Assembly: GCA_016806645.1 (NCBI GenBank)
Contig: JACSYO010001315.1
Span: 1,649,501 to 1,713,500, forward strand
Origin: Ophiodon elongatus
Lineage: Eukaryota > Chordata > Actinopteri > Perciformes > Hexagrammidae
Direction: 5' to 3'
Length of the DNA stretch: 64,000 nucleotides
In this document: positions 38,545-51,639 of the stretch, piece after piece
How the letters are laid out: each line of letters begins with the position of its first letter
How positions within the stretch are numbered: the first letter of the stretch is position 1
The notes under the pieces: model-generated
Seen by the model: the letters and a program-made list of their open reading frames with translations, nothing else
What the model was told of the DNA's origin: nothing
Databases searched by the model: none
Made by a program: the position numbers and the translations under genes

Positions 38545-38630
38545 GTTCAATTTCATTCAATGTGGCTTTATTGGCATGGAAGTTTCAGAAAAAAACAATG
38601 TTGCCAAAGCATCAAAATATGAAATGTCTT
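38545..38630. mobile_element. degenerate retroposon end (GGCTTTATTGGCATGG type)
   Basis: TTCAATTTCATTCAATGTGG, CTTTATTGGCATGG and ATGTTGCCAAAGCA reproduce a common fish repeat end. Only about 80 bp is recognisable. Confidence 0.5.
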
Positions 38631-39398
38631 CTATATTAATACTTTCCAAACTCACACTGAGACTGAAACTATCAAATTTGTAACAAGTTACACAATTTCA
38701 TGAGCATATCCCTGTTGGTGATACCACCTCTCAAAAAGGCAGTGATCAAACCCCCACACTCTGCATCAAGAGGCCTCTTCACAACGCGCTCATTCCCCCA
38801 TTCTACAGTACGCACTGCACTCATTGAACATAGGGTTATTCTGTACAAAAATGTAGAATGCTCTCATTATAGTGAAGGCCCTGTTGAGAAAATTGTATTG
38901 TATTTACGAGTAGTGCCACTACAAGTTGTAGCACTACACTTTTGGTATGCTAGGTGCCTTTGTAACTGCTAGCTAGACTCCAACCATAGACAATGCTTTC
39001 ACATTCACTTTTAAGGATAGGAAGTCAGGCTTAGGACCTAAGGGGAAAAATGGCTTCCCATTGACCTTCATGAACAGGACCATGTAAGAGCCTTCCTAAC
39101 CTGCTGGGTAGGGAGAGAGTACAAATCTGTGTTTTTATGTATTTATCTTTCTAATTCCTGCTCCATCTTCCTCCGTGTAGAAAGCTCAGAGAGGGGAGAT
39201 ATTGCACTTGACATGTAACGACTTTGTTTGTCTGTTTGTGATCCCATAACTTGGATGCATGATAGAAAAGTTGATTTCAACCCATGACCTACGAAGACCA
39301 ACATCCACTGCAGCGTGGCCTCCCCTCGGGGAGAGAATGAACACGCAGCACTTACCACCCGATGGCACTCAACTAACATATCTTTTAGTCACGCAGTG

Positions 39399-39399
<1 letters not shown>

Positions 39400-39481
<82 letters not shown>

Positions 39482-39482
39482 A
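39400..39482. repeat. (CA)n microsatellite
   Basis: About 41 uninterrupted CA units, the longest such tract in the window along with 49682-49760. Confidence 0.98.
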
Positions 39483-40013
39483 ATACAAATACCTGAAGTT
39501 TTATACATAAATAAAGTACTACAGACATACACGCATATCCACAACCCGTGTGAGTAAAAGAGCAAATGCCGCGTTTCGCTCGCACCATCAGCATCAAAAT
39601 CTGATCTCATTGCCGCGGTAAAACTGTCAAGTTTTAGGGTATCCCCTACCTACAAACACAGTCACAGACATAGACATAAACCAAGAGATGGATCGACACA
39701 AAGACAAAGACAGAAAAAGACACACACACACACAGTGTAAGGCCAGCCTTTTGTGCTACTTGATCCACAACCATAAGTCATTCTGAAAGGTAGCTGTAAC
39801 ATGATGTGTAGAAACCAGTATCCATAACAGGCATGTATTATTTATGAGTGTCTGTACGGTTGGCACATAGCGATGTATGCAAATGTCTACATTAAGGAAA
39901 GGAGGCTCTTGATACCTGCATGTTGGAAGAAGTGTCTTCCTTCTTATCACCACTTCTATTAAAATAGCAAGGCTGTGGGGCGGAGATCCATCTTGTCTTT
40001 TAATGGCATGTCT

Positions 40014-40016
<3 letters not shown>

Positions 40017-40054
<38 letters not shown>

Positions 40055-40061
40055 CGTGTGC
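40017..40061. repeat. (TG)n microsatellite
   Basis: About 17 TG units followed by CGTGCGTGTGCGG. Confidence 0.95.
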
Positions 40062-40589
40062 GGGGCACATAAAGGTGTGTGAATGTGTTTTCGTGTCTAG
40101 TTATGTGTGGATTTTCTGCATGCGTGATTGTGCCGGTGCACTTAACTGTGCTTGCAACGGCAATCAAGACTGTAAGTGGCCAGCAATTTCAAAAAGAGAA
40201 ATTGAAGTGTGGACTGGAAAGGAGGTAGAAAGTGATGCAAGCCTGTGAAGTTGAAATGTGAGGCATCCTTGATGGGAATCATTTTGATTATTCCCGACAA
40301 AGGTAAAGCGAATAGCGGCATAATTACCTCCTCGCTATTTTCTGTAAGAATGAGTGAGTTCCTTTTAATGAAGATTCCTCTGTGTTCGTGTGCTGGAGCA
40401 GTATTAGCATGGTGGTCATTATGTTGCTAAGGACCATTGCAGTGCAATAAGAATGATTTTACTATCACAGAAATGCTGCTTTTGCATTCATTAACCCCCA
40501 TTGGAAGACATTTGGGTTTGTGGTGGTCACATGGTATTTTTATTTATAACATGTATTTTTTGCAGTCATCCTCCTGACTTAGGCCACAT

Positions 40590-40790
40590 AAAGTCAAGAG
40601 AAGTCAACTTTATTAGTACAGCCCAATCTCACATTCAATGTCTCAATGAGCCATACAAGCACACTGAAACAGCAGTTCAAGCCTATAAGCTCTCTATGAA
40701 GACAGAGGAAAAACTCCACGAAAAAAGAAAATCTTCAGGACAGGAAATTAAAAGAGAGATCCTCTGTCTTCAGATGACTGTGGATGGCAG
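40590..40790. mobile_element. degenerate dispersed repeat (AACTTTATTAGTACAGCCCAAT type)
   Basis: GTCAACTTTATTAGTACAGC, CCAATCTCACATTCAATG, CTCAATGAGCC and GAGGAAAAACTCCACGAAAA follow the order of a common fish repeat, where they read approximately TTTATT.ATAGCCCAATATCACA ... GGGCTTTACA ... GGAAAAACTCCC. It is strongly diverged. The overlapping 100-codon open frame is therefore not a gene. Confidence 0.45.
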
Positions 40791-42112
40791 GGCCAGTAGC
40801 TAGGGAAAAGGCAACTAAAGATAATGAAAATAAAATTGTAACAATCTCTAAAAATGTGTAGATGTTGGACTAGTTGAGCTTCTACATATTTGGAGCCCTG
40901 TCCAAGCATGTATTAAGGTTCTTAGTAAATGAATAAGCGGATAAGGGAGCATAAGCAAGAGCAGTTTTGGATCCTCTTTGCGTGAGATAAGAGAGGTAAC
41001 AATTTAAGCCATTAACGCCCATATAAAATTGAAAGCCCTCGTTCAATCTCGCCGTTTCACTTCACGCTCACAAAGCAGCCATTCTGACCTCTCGGTGATT
41101 GTGTGCTTTATAATAGCGGCTGCAGTGATATGTTTTTGCATTCCAGTGTGTGCGTGCGCCCCAGGGACAGTGGGTGACAGACTCACTCCCTGTGTGGGGC
41201 CGATTGCAGTGCCAGCGCCAAGGACAAGCAGTGGAGGGTAGAGCGGGTGATTTGTCTCTTAGGATTGAAGTCATCTTGCCCTGGTCTCCGCAGGCCTCTC
41301 CTCCCTCTTCTTTTTCTGCATGCTGTCTTATTTCGAAGGTGAAGAGCATTTCTCTGTGTTTCCATGGATCCGTTTTAGCCGATGCCGTTGATTGTGTTTT
41401 CACAATTTAAACAGTATGTGTTGTGTCTTCACTAGAAGATTCAAATATAGATATAATAAAAACATGATTAATGGATTTTTCCTTTCGCTATTTCAACCAA
41501 TGGAGCTTCATAGTAGAAATTCAGAGGAACTTCCTGTATAGAGTGCTGCAGGAATGAGTTGTAAAACCCGAAACTTATTCTCAAAGTCAATGTTTTTTTT
41601 TTTCTTTATAAAATATAAAATGTCATTAAAATACCCCTCTCGTGAATTTTGAGGTTTTTATGTGCCTTCAAAAAGGTGGTTACTAGCAAGTGGCTATGTG
41701 AGAGTAATTGTCAACCCACCTAACAGTAGACCGCCCTCACAGCCTTGTGTATACTCGCACCACTCATACAACAATGGTGTAGTTAGCTTTTTACTTTAGC
41801 CAATTGTGAAGATTATCTTGCTGAACAAAATGCATAAGTATCATAAACTTGTGTTTGCCACAAAGCTTATTTTCTGCAATAATCCCAAATCCAATGGAAA
41901 AAAGCCGATTGGCTTTTTTTTTTTACCAGTGCAATGCTAACTTCCAAGCTTAGCTTTCACAAATATGTCATCCCTGCGGCACTCTATATATATCTTTTTG
42001 GATTTTAGAATTATTTAACAGAAAGACAGAACCCTGTATTCCAAACAATAGGACCCTTTAGTTTACAACAGCAACATTAAAATGTGCTTAATTCCGAATT
42101 CAGTGCATTATC

Positions 42113-42560
42113 TAAAATTGAGGAACTGCCTCCACACGGCTCTCAACATGGCGACAGCTTAACCAGCGGCCAGCAGCTAACTGTGGACCTGAATAATACA
42201 AGCAACGGCAACAGTGCTGACAGAGCCCCGGGTGGCTGAGAGGGTGGCCGTTATGCTTCCGCGAGAACGTTGTGGGTCGTGACGGGGTTAATAGCATTAG
42301 CCGGCGTGTGAACGCAGTGCAGATTAGCTAGCCAGTTGGGACTGCGAGCACTAACATATAAGCCGGACTGGCAATGTAAACAAAGCACATAGAAGCTCAG
42401 ATTACAGCACTCACAGAGTGCTCAGGTAGACATTACTCCACTATGTCTTTACATAGCAAATAGTTTCTTGCTGCTATATTAATGCTCTGAATTTCGAATT
42501 TAGCGCCTTTTAAGCATCAGCTCACTTAAAAAAATGTCTCTCCAATGTAGGTATCTTAAT
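42113..42560. mobile_element. CpG-bearing repeat-like segment, unnamed
   Basis: A moderately GC-rich segment with several CpGs (CTTCCGCGAGAACG, GGGTCGTGACGGGG, TAGCCGGCGTGTGAACGC) and words such as ATTAGCTAGCC, AACATGGCGAC and TTACATAGCAAATAG, within AT-rich intron. The word set resembles an interspersed repeat I have seen in fish sequence but cannot name. No ORF, terminal repeat or target-site duplication was established. Confidence 0.35.
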
Positions 42561-43933
42561 AGACTCTCTGTTCCTACTTTGGCTTGTTCAGATGTGTGTG
42601 TTTTCTTTTGGCCAGTCTTGATAACGTGTCTTGAAAGAATATTTTGTTTACACCTCTGAAATAGCTTATCTCCGAGCAGATGCAGCCAATAAGCAAAGAT
42701 GAAGAAATCCACCGAATGTAGAAACAAACAAAACAGCCTAACGAAAACACGGTGAGCTCTTTCCTAGTTATTCACTTTATCTAGCCAGAAATCAGCTGAA
42801 AAGAAAGTATGCATAGAATTTGGACGGAGGATATGAAAAATAAACCAATGATTTATCTGCCATTATAATGTCTGATGTATCATATTATCTCATATACGGT
42901 ACTTAGTATTGCTACCAAATCACAGCAGTGTCCCTCCTGGCACCATATAAAACCATTATTTATGTACCAGTGGCAAAGTATTTCAGAAAAAGTATTCAGC
43001 ACTGTCATCAGCCATCAGTTGTACAGGGTCCCTTTGAAGTCTGTAAAAGCTGCTATACCGGCCATCACATCCACTACGGCAGTGTCCTCTAAAATATCCA
43101 GACCCAAATCTCTGTAGTCTGCAGAATAGAATAGGCTCTGGCAAGGTAAACACCTCTCTCATCATATTCAGCAGCCCATGCGACAATCTTCTGTTTGCCA
43201 CTCAATTACATTTTGTTTTATGAAGGAGGTAGGGGAGGTAATGAAAATATTTGATCTAAACTGTGTGGTTCTGAACGTCTGTCTGCATCAGTTTAATGGA
43301 AAAAATAATTTATTTTGCTTTTTTTATGGTAAAGATTAGGAAAATATTGTGATCATGGGTAAATGAAAGAAATGTTAATTGCGACCAGTGCTAAAAGCAA
43401 TCATGTTCAATCTCATCCACCACTCAACCTCCACACCTAACCATGTAACCGCTCTATTGCAACGTAGTTTGATATTGAGAATATATTACTTGGAAAAAAG
43501 ATCAAAACTGCTATTCTTTCAGTGCTTGAGACTATGAGGTTGCCCCACCAATTGTACATCGGACGTAAAAAAGATTAGATTTGCAGCAAAGGATTTTTTT
43601 TTTTTCTTCGAACAAGTTTTGGAAATGTGCTGAGATGAATAGATTAGATCGAGTGCCATGAAGGTCTCAAAAATTGGTTATCCTCCTCCTTCCTCTTTTG
43701 GAAGTGTGTGAGTGTGAATGTGCGTGTGAGTGGAAGTGACGCGGGTGTAAGATAAGGAATAAATCAGTCCAACACGTTCTGGGTTTTCCTCATAACTTTA
43801 GTGAAGTTCCAACACTCAACCAGACCAGCCAAGACCACGCACTCCTCAATCCCCTCCTTCTTCTTCTCTCATCACTTAACCCTCTAACCTCCAGCCACCT
43901 GAACAGCGCCGACTAGTGGTCATACCTGTTATC

Positions 43934-44325
43934 AGAACATCAACTTCCATCCATCCATTATCCGAACCGCTTACCCTTTTTAGGGTCGCGGGGCGCTGGA
44001 GCCGATCCCAGCTGACATCGGGCGAAGGCAGGGTACACCCTGGACAGGTCGCCAGTTCATCGCAGTGCAGACATATAGAGACAGACAACCATTCACGCCC
44101 ACATTCACACCTATGGGGAATTTAGAGTCCAATTAACCTGAGCTGCATGTCTTTGGACTGTGGGAGGAAGCCGGAGAACCCGGAGAGAACCCACGCTGCC
44201 ACAGGGAGAACATGCAAACTCCACACAGAAGGACCGCCCAGACCAGGAGACAAACCCAGACCCCTCTTGCTGTGAGGTGACAGTGCTAGCCACTACACCA
44301 CCGTGCAGCCCTAGAACATCAACTT
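43934..44325 (-). mobile_element. L2/Maui-type LINE 3' end with 13-bp target-site duplication
   Basis: The element body (43947-44312) carries the signature words of a very common fish LINE 3' region: CCGATCCCAGCTGACATCGG, GGGTACACCCTGGACAGG, CAACCATTCACGCCCACA, GCATGTCTTTGGACTGTGGG, ACATGCAAACTCCACACAGA and CACTACACCACCGTGC. Its 3' tail, read on the minus strand, ends in the ATGGATGGATGG repeat typical of L2-like LINEs. It is flanked by perfect direct repeats AGAACATCAACTT at 43934-43946 and 44313-44325. Only the 3' untranslated part is present, the usual 5' truncation. The exact duplication and good preservation make it one of the younger insertions in the window. Confidence 0.88.
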
Positions 44326-45956
44326 AACATAACTAAATACTAATTCTAAAATACTAAATATGTGTATACAAGATGATAGACGGCAATTCAATATCATACT
44401 AAACGTATGCGTTTATGTGTTTACGTAATTAAGTCTACATCACACAATTTCACTCTTGCGTGAGTGTTTGAGAGAGTTGATACAGTACATGTGCGCCCGT
44501 GCAAAACAAGGCTGTTCAGAAGGGGCTGAATGCTTGGCCTGTGGTATTGCTGCTTGCAGCTTTCTCGACAATCCCCCACACAAAGTACTTCACAGTCAAC
44601 ACTGGGCCTCCTTGGTTCCTGATAGACAGTGTGGTTCAAGGGAAAAGATCTGTGAAATACACTTAGCGTTTGCATAGGCATATTAGTCACTTGCTTTGAC
44701 ATAACCATCACTGTTATAAAGTAGAGCATGCATTTAATAAATGGTGGTATTTTGCCAGTTGTCACATTATTACTTTGGCAAAGACGTACACAATTTGAGT
44801 TGTAATGTCAGAGTGGCATATATTGGCAATATAACTGCCAAGTGTGAAGCAGATTGGATGAACGGTTCTCGAGATATGCAAAGAATAGAGAGACAGAGTT
44901 ATTTTTGTTTTATAGTTAGATGTTGATGTGTGCTGGACAAACACTGTTTCACAAATCACATTTTACATTTTTCTCAATTGTTTAGTAGAAACCTTCAAAT
45001 GAAGTACACAAAATCCGATAATTATCAAATAGGAAGCACATCAGGGGCTAACTGCTTATCAATAAGTAGCAAATAAGTAGCTCTTGAATAACTGAGTTCA
45101 GGATTTTTTGATAATGATAATGACAAGTTCATAACCATATTAACTATCGGCTGCTTAATAGCAAATCACCGATAACTAATTATTACTTCCTGATTACATG
45201 CATTTCATATTAGTTACTTTCCTTGTGTCCCCTCAAGTGAAATAGCACATTATCTGACTCAGCTTTCCAGTAGCCACTGACTTTTTATTGGGAGTGTGTC
45301 ATTAGTTTAGGATTTATTAGGTCATTATATGGTAGTTCATTAGTTCTTGAATAATGTACCATAGAGAGAATCCTCAAGAAAAAAATATTTTTCCAATTCA
45401 ATGAACGTTACATTAACACTCCCTGTAAAAAAGCCACTTCTTTATTTGCTATTTATTCCTCGATTGGAGTCATCCAAGAACTTAAACCCACTGTGATGTA
45501 CTATGAATGCGTTTCAAAGAGATGGGTTGGAGTATTTTTACATCTCTCTGTTGCGTAATTTCAAGTTATTGACAGGGTAAGATGAAGCCTTGTTGTGTTT
45601 AAATATGGCTTCTTAATTTCTAATGGCATGCAAGGAATATTCACGCTATTCATTCACCCATTCATTCATTCATAGTGGCTTTGAGAAGGCACAGCAATAC
45701 CTGCAGACAATACATACTTAGCAAGATAATCTCCTATATGTACCCCTGATGAACTGTGCACACCATGTGCTTGTTATGCTGCTCCCCCTTTTTACTCCCT
45801 CCCCCCATCATTCTGTCAGTCTCAGCCCCTTCATTTAGCAGTCTGCAAGTCCCGTTAAATGATTAGTAAGCCCACAAGTGAATATATGCAAATCCTCTTC
45901 CACTCCATCGGCTTAGTGAGCAGCAAGGTTTAAACACACCTTGCTAAAGTCCCTGT

Positions 45957-45962
45957 CACACA

Positions 45963-46013
<51 letters not shown>
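45957..46013. repeat. (CA)n microsatellite
   Basis: About 28 CA units with one AA interruption near the start. Confidence 0.96.
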
Positions 46014-46016
<3 letters not shown>

Positions 46017-46431
46017 AAGGTATTCAGCAAAGTGAGCAGGTATACTCCAAGAACGAGTTTGAACAATCCAAACATTCTTAGGTATTTGCTGGGATTCTCG
46101 CATTGAAGATGTATTGCCTCACATACTCTCATGCGAACACGTAGGCACCCTCATTCTAAAAGAGCGCACGTACACGTTCAGTCACACCCAGGATAAGTCT
46201 GAGCCTTCTGTCTTCTAAGACTTGGTCCATCAGATAGGATTCTGTGTGTAAGGTCCAACCAATAAAAAAGCCCAAATATTCTATTAAGTGTAAATCCTCT
46301 CCGCTGGTGGAGCTTGTGGAGTCAGATTAGGACTAGACAAACACTGCCAAGCAGTCATGCCCACACCGGGACCACTGCCAACAAGAAGCCCCACAGATAT
46401 TGTCGTGTCACTGTGTGTGCGTGTGTGCATG

Positions 46432-46454
46432 TTTTTTTTTTTTTTTTTTTTTTT
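46432..46454. repeat. T23 homopolymer
   Basis: An uninterrupted run of T. No retroposon body is recognised next to it. Confidence 0.95.
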
Positions 46455-49097
46455 GCACAGGCTGTAAAGAACCCCAATGTGAGCATTAGCAGGCAGGGGG
46501 ATGAACAAACTAAAGCTCTAATACGTGCTGCTCAGAGTAAAGGGAAGACTGTGTCAGGGAGCTAGTGGCCTGCAGCTGCAACGCACAACCTTTTGTTCCA
46601 TGTGTGAATGTGTTCATACGTGCATGCATGTTTTTCCCATCTCCTGCAGCGAAGTGGGAGTATTCCTCTGTGTCCATATTAAAATAATGTATTGGTGCAC
46701 ACAAGCACCTGTGAACTTGTTACAAAGCATAAAATGCGCATTCCTATTTTAATTTGGGGGTTTTTAACACACAAGTCCATTCAAATTGTCTTCACTCTGA
46801 AGCTGACTTGTTAGTTTGTTCACTGTGGGGTCTGTGTTTATTTAGTAATGGTAGCTCTGTAGCTCCTCTGTGTACTGCAAGCACAGACAGCTGCGATGTT
46901 TTAGACAGAACAGACAGATTTTTATCGCTTACCCTAAGGCTGCTCATTAGAATTCAGCACACCTTTCCCAAATATCCCTCCATCACTTTCTCTATTGCAG
47001 CCTTCTTTCCCCCCCACCTCCTCTTGCTGTCGTACACATTGGAAGAGAATGCTTCAAGCAAAGGGGTGAACTATTGGTCAGCCATCATAACAATGTCTGT
47101 GTGAGCTGAATACACAGGAATGCACACTCACTGATTCACATGTCAATGTACTTTTTTTCTGAGCTGTTCTTCAACTCGCACGGAGCACGACAATTACGCT
47201 GCGAAAACTGGAACTGAATAGTTTTGATGCAAAATATATTTACCGGCGAGTAATTCAAATTTTTATATTGTGTTTTCGTCACGATCCCGGTGTGTGAAAT
47301 GGCAGCTTTTAAATGAAAAGCCAGATATTTTCCTCAAGTTCTGTCGGAGACAAGACACAGCGGTAAAAGGAGAATAGATATTGAACTGGCATTTCAAATA
47401 TTTGCTTAATTTTTAACCAAACCAAGTTACACTCCTGTCCGGTTTTAAAACACAGTGTCATAACAAGTGTGAAGAGCATATTTAGTCTCAGTCACGTATA
47501 CATTCTTATACACAGGCTTATAACAGTATGCTCGGATAGATAACACATTCTGATACATTAATTGCTAATGTTGCCTGCATCCGTTTTTAAGTAGGCATTT
47601 TTGTGTGCATGCGTTCCCACTATTGTGTGTGTGTGTTTGTGTCGAACTTGTGGTCCCAGGCTAATTAAGCAATTCCACAGTGGGAGCAGTGGGGTTTACG
47701 GTCACGGAACAACGAGCTCTCCTGGAGCAGTTAGAAGGCCCCCACTTTTATAATTACTCTGCTATTATCTGTACAGCAACTAGAATTACTCCCAGACGCT
47801 TACACGAGCACAAGAAGCCAACATGGTGAAACATGTTATGTTCAGACCTTGTATACAAACACCCACATTCAACTGCATATATGAATGCCCGCTTCTATGC
47901 ACATGCTGTACCCACTCACATTTGATGAAATTGTACTTTTTATTGCTTTTCTTCTGTATTTGGAGTAGGAGGAGACTCTGTCTACTGAGGATCTTGCAAT
48001 GCCATCTCCGGGAAGACGCATTGAGCCTGTCATAATCTATTGAATTCAGTGATACCTTTGAGATGTACAGATGCCTGTTCAGATCCGTCTATGTCAGTGT
48101 GCAGTTCTGTCTGTAGGTGGTTGTAGTTTATCAGCGCCAGCACCATTTATCTCAAAATAATGATTTTTATATTAGATTTGAGTGCCGAGAGTATGTGCTG
48201 CACCCACTATTTAGATTTCTCTGTTATTTAAATACAGATCAAAAACCTGTTGTCTCCTTCTGCGTAGTTGTGCATGCATGTTTGTGTGTGTGTGTGTGTG
48301 TTTGTGCGCATGTGCTTGCATGCTTGATTGCACATGTGACTTGAACAAACGCCAACACTGGTGGCCCTGTCTGTTTGTCCCATGCAGACATTCTGTGAGT
48401 GTGTGCCCAGCTCCTCCCAGCTCAAACATCGCTGGTCAGACTCAGAAACTGCCAGGGAGACTCCTGCCAAGGTAAGGCCCTGTCATCCACAGCGTACTGT
48501 GTTCATGAACACGCAGGCAGATCGGCATGCACACACACGCACACACGGGTCTTATGTGTCCTGGGTTATATCAGAAGGACATAATTAGTGCTAGCTAAAT
48601 TAGAGGCTTTCATGTAATTAAAGGGGCATCCTGTTTTTTTTAAAAATAAATTATATTGTGTTATTTTTATTCGGACCAAGTTATTCACTATTTATGACCC
48701 ACTCTTTGTGGAATTAGAGTTCACTAAGTTCATTCTCTCGTCTCCCAGAGTCCACGGTGACATCTTCCCATTCCTGTTTAGTCTGACAAAAACCTAAAGA
48801 TATTCAACTTAATATCAAAGGAGACGAAGAAACCTGGAACTTCTTTGCTTGAAAAATAACAGACAACTAGTCTATTACAAAGATTTATGCTGATACAGTT
48901 TCTGTCTAATCAATCAATCAACTAATTGTTTCAGCTCTATGTTGGAGTTTGGATTTGATTTTCCTGGAACAACTGATATTGCAGTTCACATGTTAACATT
49001 GAACAGGATACAAGCCGATGATTCCAACTAATAATTAGAAGTGTCCTTTGTCCAAAATCAGTTTCTTGTTTCATGTATATCCTTTAGGTCCTCCTGT

Positions 49098-49169
49098 GTA
49101 TATATATAGATATATATATATATATCTATATATATATAGATATATATAGATATATATATTTATATATCC
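49098..49169. repeat. imperfect (TA)n with regular GATATATA/TATATCTA phasing
   Basis: The TA tract is interrupted by AGATA and ATCTA words that make it self-complementary over about 60 bp, so it could extrude a cruciform. Confidence 0.85.
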
Positions 49170-49678
49170 CAACACCTTCCTTTCAATTAAAAACCGGGGC
49201 GCACTTTGAATCGTGAGTTGCTCACCTGCGGATGGGATTAGGTGTCATCGATGACGATTTTCCTTGCAATCCGCTTTCTCCCTGCTTTGGTGATGGCAGT
49301 GTGAAGGATTATTGCACATTACACATTACACGTTGCCGCCGTGTGGCAGCGACACAACCTCGGCTCAAGTACCAGAACACACAAGTTCTAGACGGGATTA
49401 GGCCCTGCAGATTCTTTTTAACTTGGCGGAGTCATCATGTAAAGATTTCATGGCAGAATTCTGGAGGTAGCGAGGTGAAAGTGTTATTCAAGCTGCGGGT
49501 GAATGAAATACAAGTGGGACCGGTGAAAATCCTTCTTTTTTTTTATATTATGAGTTTTTGCATCAGGCTTGCCATGCATATAGTATGCATATTCAGCATT
49601 TAAAGATGTTTGTGCCTTTCTATGTGTTCTAGTTGGGTTGCATCAATTTGAAATTCTCCATTTGTATAAGTCTGCATA

Positions 49679-49681
<3 letters not shown>

Positions 49682-49760
<79 letters not shown>
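49682..49760. repeat. (TG)n microsatellite
   Basis: About 38 TG units; on the + strand the pre-mRNA would carry a long UG repeat. Confidence 0.98.
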
Positions 49761-49761
<1 letters not shown>

Positions 49762-51639
49762 ATTTGCGCTTGAAGGGGAGAAAGCGAGTGTGTGAGAGAG
49801 AGAGAGGGAGCAAGACTCCCGCTTGTTTCCCGCTTATCTAATGAGCAGACAAAGCCTTTCGTCTGCCAATGTTCCTGTGTGGGTGGACAACATCATTTTC
49901 ATATAGAAGAATTTTCTCTCATTCTCTGCCTCTCCTTTTCAATCCATCCATCAGAATTCTCCTGTTCTAAATCCCACGTTGTGGCACAAGTAGAGACGCG
50001 AGAGGATCTGAAAGTCAGCCACTAATTACAGAGTGGGCTCCTGCTGCGAGATTGAGAGAGTCATTTACAAAAAAGATAACAGTGTTTAGAGGCTGCAAGC
50101 GCACCATTCTCAGTGTCGTTACCCCAATGCAACTCTTGAGCTGAGTTGACAGATTTTGGATTCCGTTGGGACGTTAACAGGTTGACGGTTTTAGTTTTTA
50201 TTGACCATCTTTAAAACCTAAAAGGCAGAAGCAAAACCTTCACTTGTCATTGTCATGCTGACTTTTTCTTTCTACAAGTCATTCCCTCTGACCTCATGTC
50301 AGCCTGACCTCAAAATAAGTAGAATTGTACAAAGATTGTCCCTGTGTCAAGTCCATTTAATGCATCCTGTGAACTGTATTTTAGCTGTGTGCTTCTCCCC
50401 CGCGCTGCCTAGGTGCTGGATTTGTCTTTTATTTCTGGCTGTATTATCGGACCAAATTTATACCTTACACTATCAGAAACTGCTTTATACCGCGTGGCTT
50501 AAAATGTTAACATCTGAGCACCATTATGTGCCTGTTACAGTGTACCTGCGAAGGGTTTCATTACATGCCCGGCTGCTCTAGGTATATTTTCGCGTGCGTC
50601 TCGCTGTCGGTGCAACGGGAGTCGCCATATATCTTCTCTATGTTAAGTCAACAATCAGTATGCTAGCAATGAATATTTAGTGCAGTGCCAATGATGGTTT
50701 CCACTGATGTCCTGGCCCGCTGGCGGTACAGCTCGGTGAAACTGTTCTAATGTTACACTGCAGACATTCTGCAGCGTGAGGCCATTATGGACATTATGCA
50801 CAGCACAGACACCCTGCCACGTACACATCCACACACATAGCCAAGGCCTCGTCATAATCACTCAGCTGCACCTGCACTCAAACACACAGGGCGAAAAAGA
50901 CTAAAAAACACTGTTTGACTTGCAAAGAGAGATTTCATCACGCCGTCATGGTCTGCATCTTAAGTTAGAGCAAGGAGACAAAAAAGAAAAAAGAATAATG
51001 TTACGTGCGGCAATACTTCCCTAGAGCTGTTTTCTGTGATGATGTATTTGGGTGAAAAAAACCCTGGAAAAAGTGGGAAATTTCCAACAAAGTAATCCTT
51101 TTATTTTTCATGTGCAATATGTGCATGTTCTTGCCTGTCTGTTACAAGTATTTGGCAGAAAGGTTTGTGTGCAAATAGTGTTTGTGTGTGTATGTGTGTA
51201 CGCAGTTTCCAACCCATTCGGACAAATAGAGCCTAGAGGCGGTTTGCAGCGATAGTGCTGATAGGTCAGTGGTGTTCAGAAAACAGCGATAACAGAAGTT
51301 GACCCCTGCAGAAAAACAATAATGCATTAATTTAATCAATGTATTCTACCAAATGGACTTATATATATTACAGTAATACAAAAATTATTAATAAATGCAA
51401 TATCTGCTGAAAGTAGTCATTTTCCAATTACCTTCTGAAAAATGATTGTGTTTCTCTCCGGAATAAAGGAATGATATATTCTTCGGCTTTAGCGTAGGTG
51501 GTAAAACAGCTTGTCTTCTCAAAATTACCCAGATACATTTCTTTTTTCAATGCAAAAATCTACTAAATGCATATATTGTGTGACCCAAGACCACATTTGC
51601 TTGTTGTTTGTTTTGTGGGTTAGGTTTTTATAAATCAAA

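Larger units (their letters stand above)
33061..43946 (+). other. fibcd1 intron 1, middle part
   Basis: No exon is recognised. The 142-codon frame at 33435-33863 is Lys/Thr-rich, matches no family I know and is probably chance. The block holds several degenerate retroposon tails (34.3-34.5, 38.55-38.63 and 40.59-40.80 kb), a common fish repeat piece near 34.7 kb, microsatellites near 39.4 and 40.0 kb, and a CpG-rich repeat-like patch at 42.1-42.56 kb. The blocks 35440-35680 and 36790-37030 look free of repeats and are candidates for conserved noncoding sequence. Confidence 0.6.

Noticed and set aside
49232..49603. 123-codon ORF beside the TA array
   Set aside because: It matches no protein family I know, and its C-terminal hydrophobic stretch comes from an AT-rich tract.
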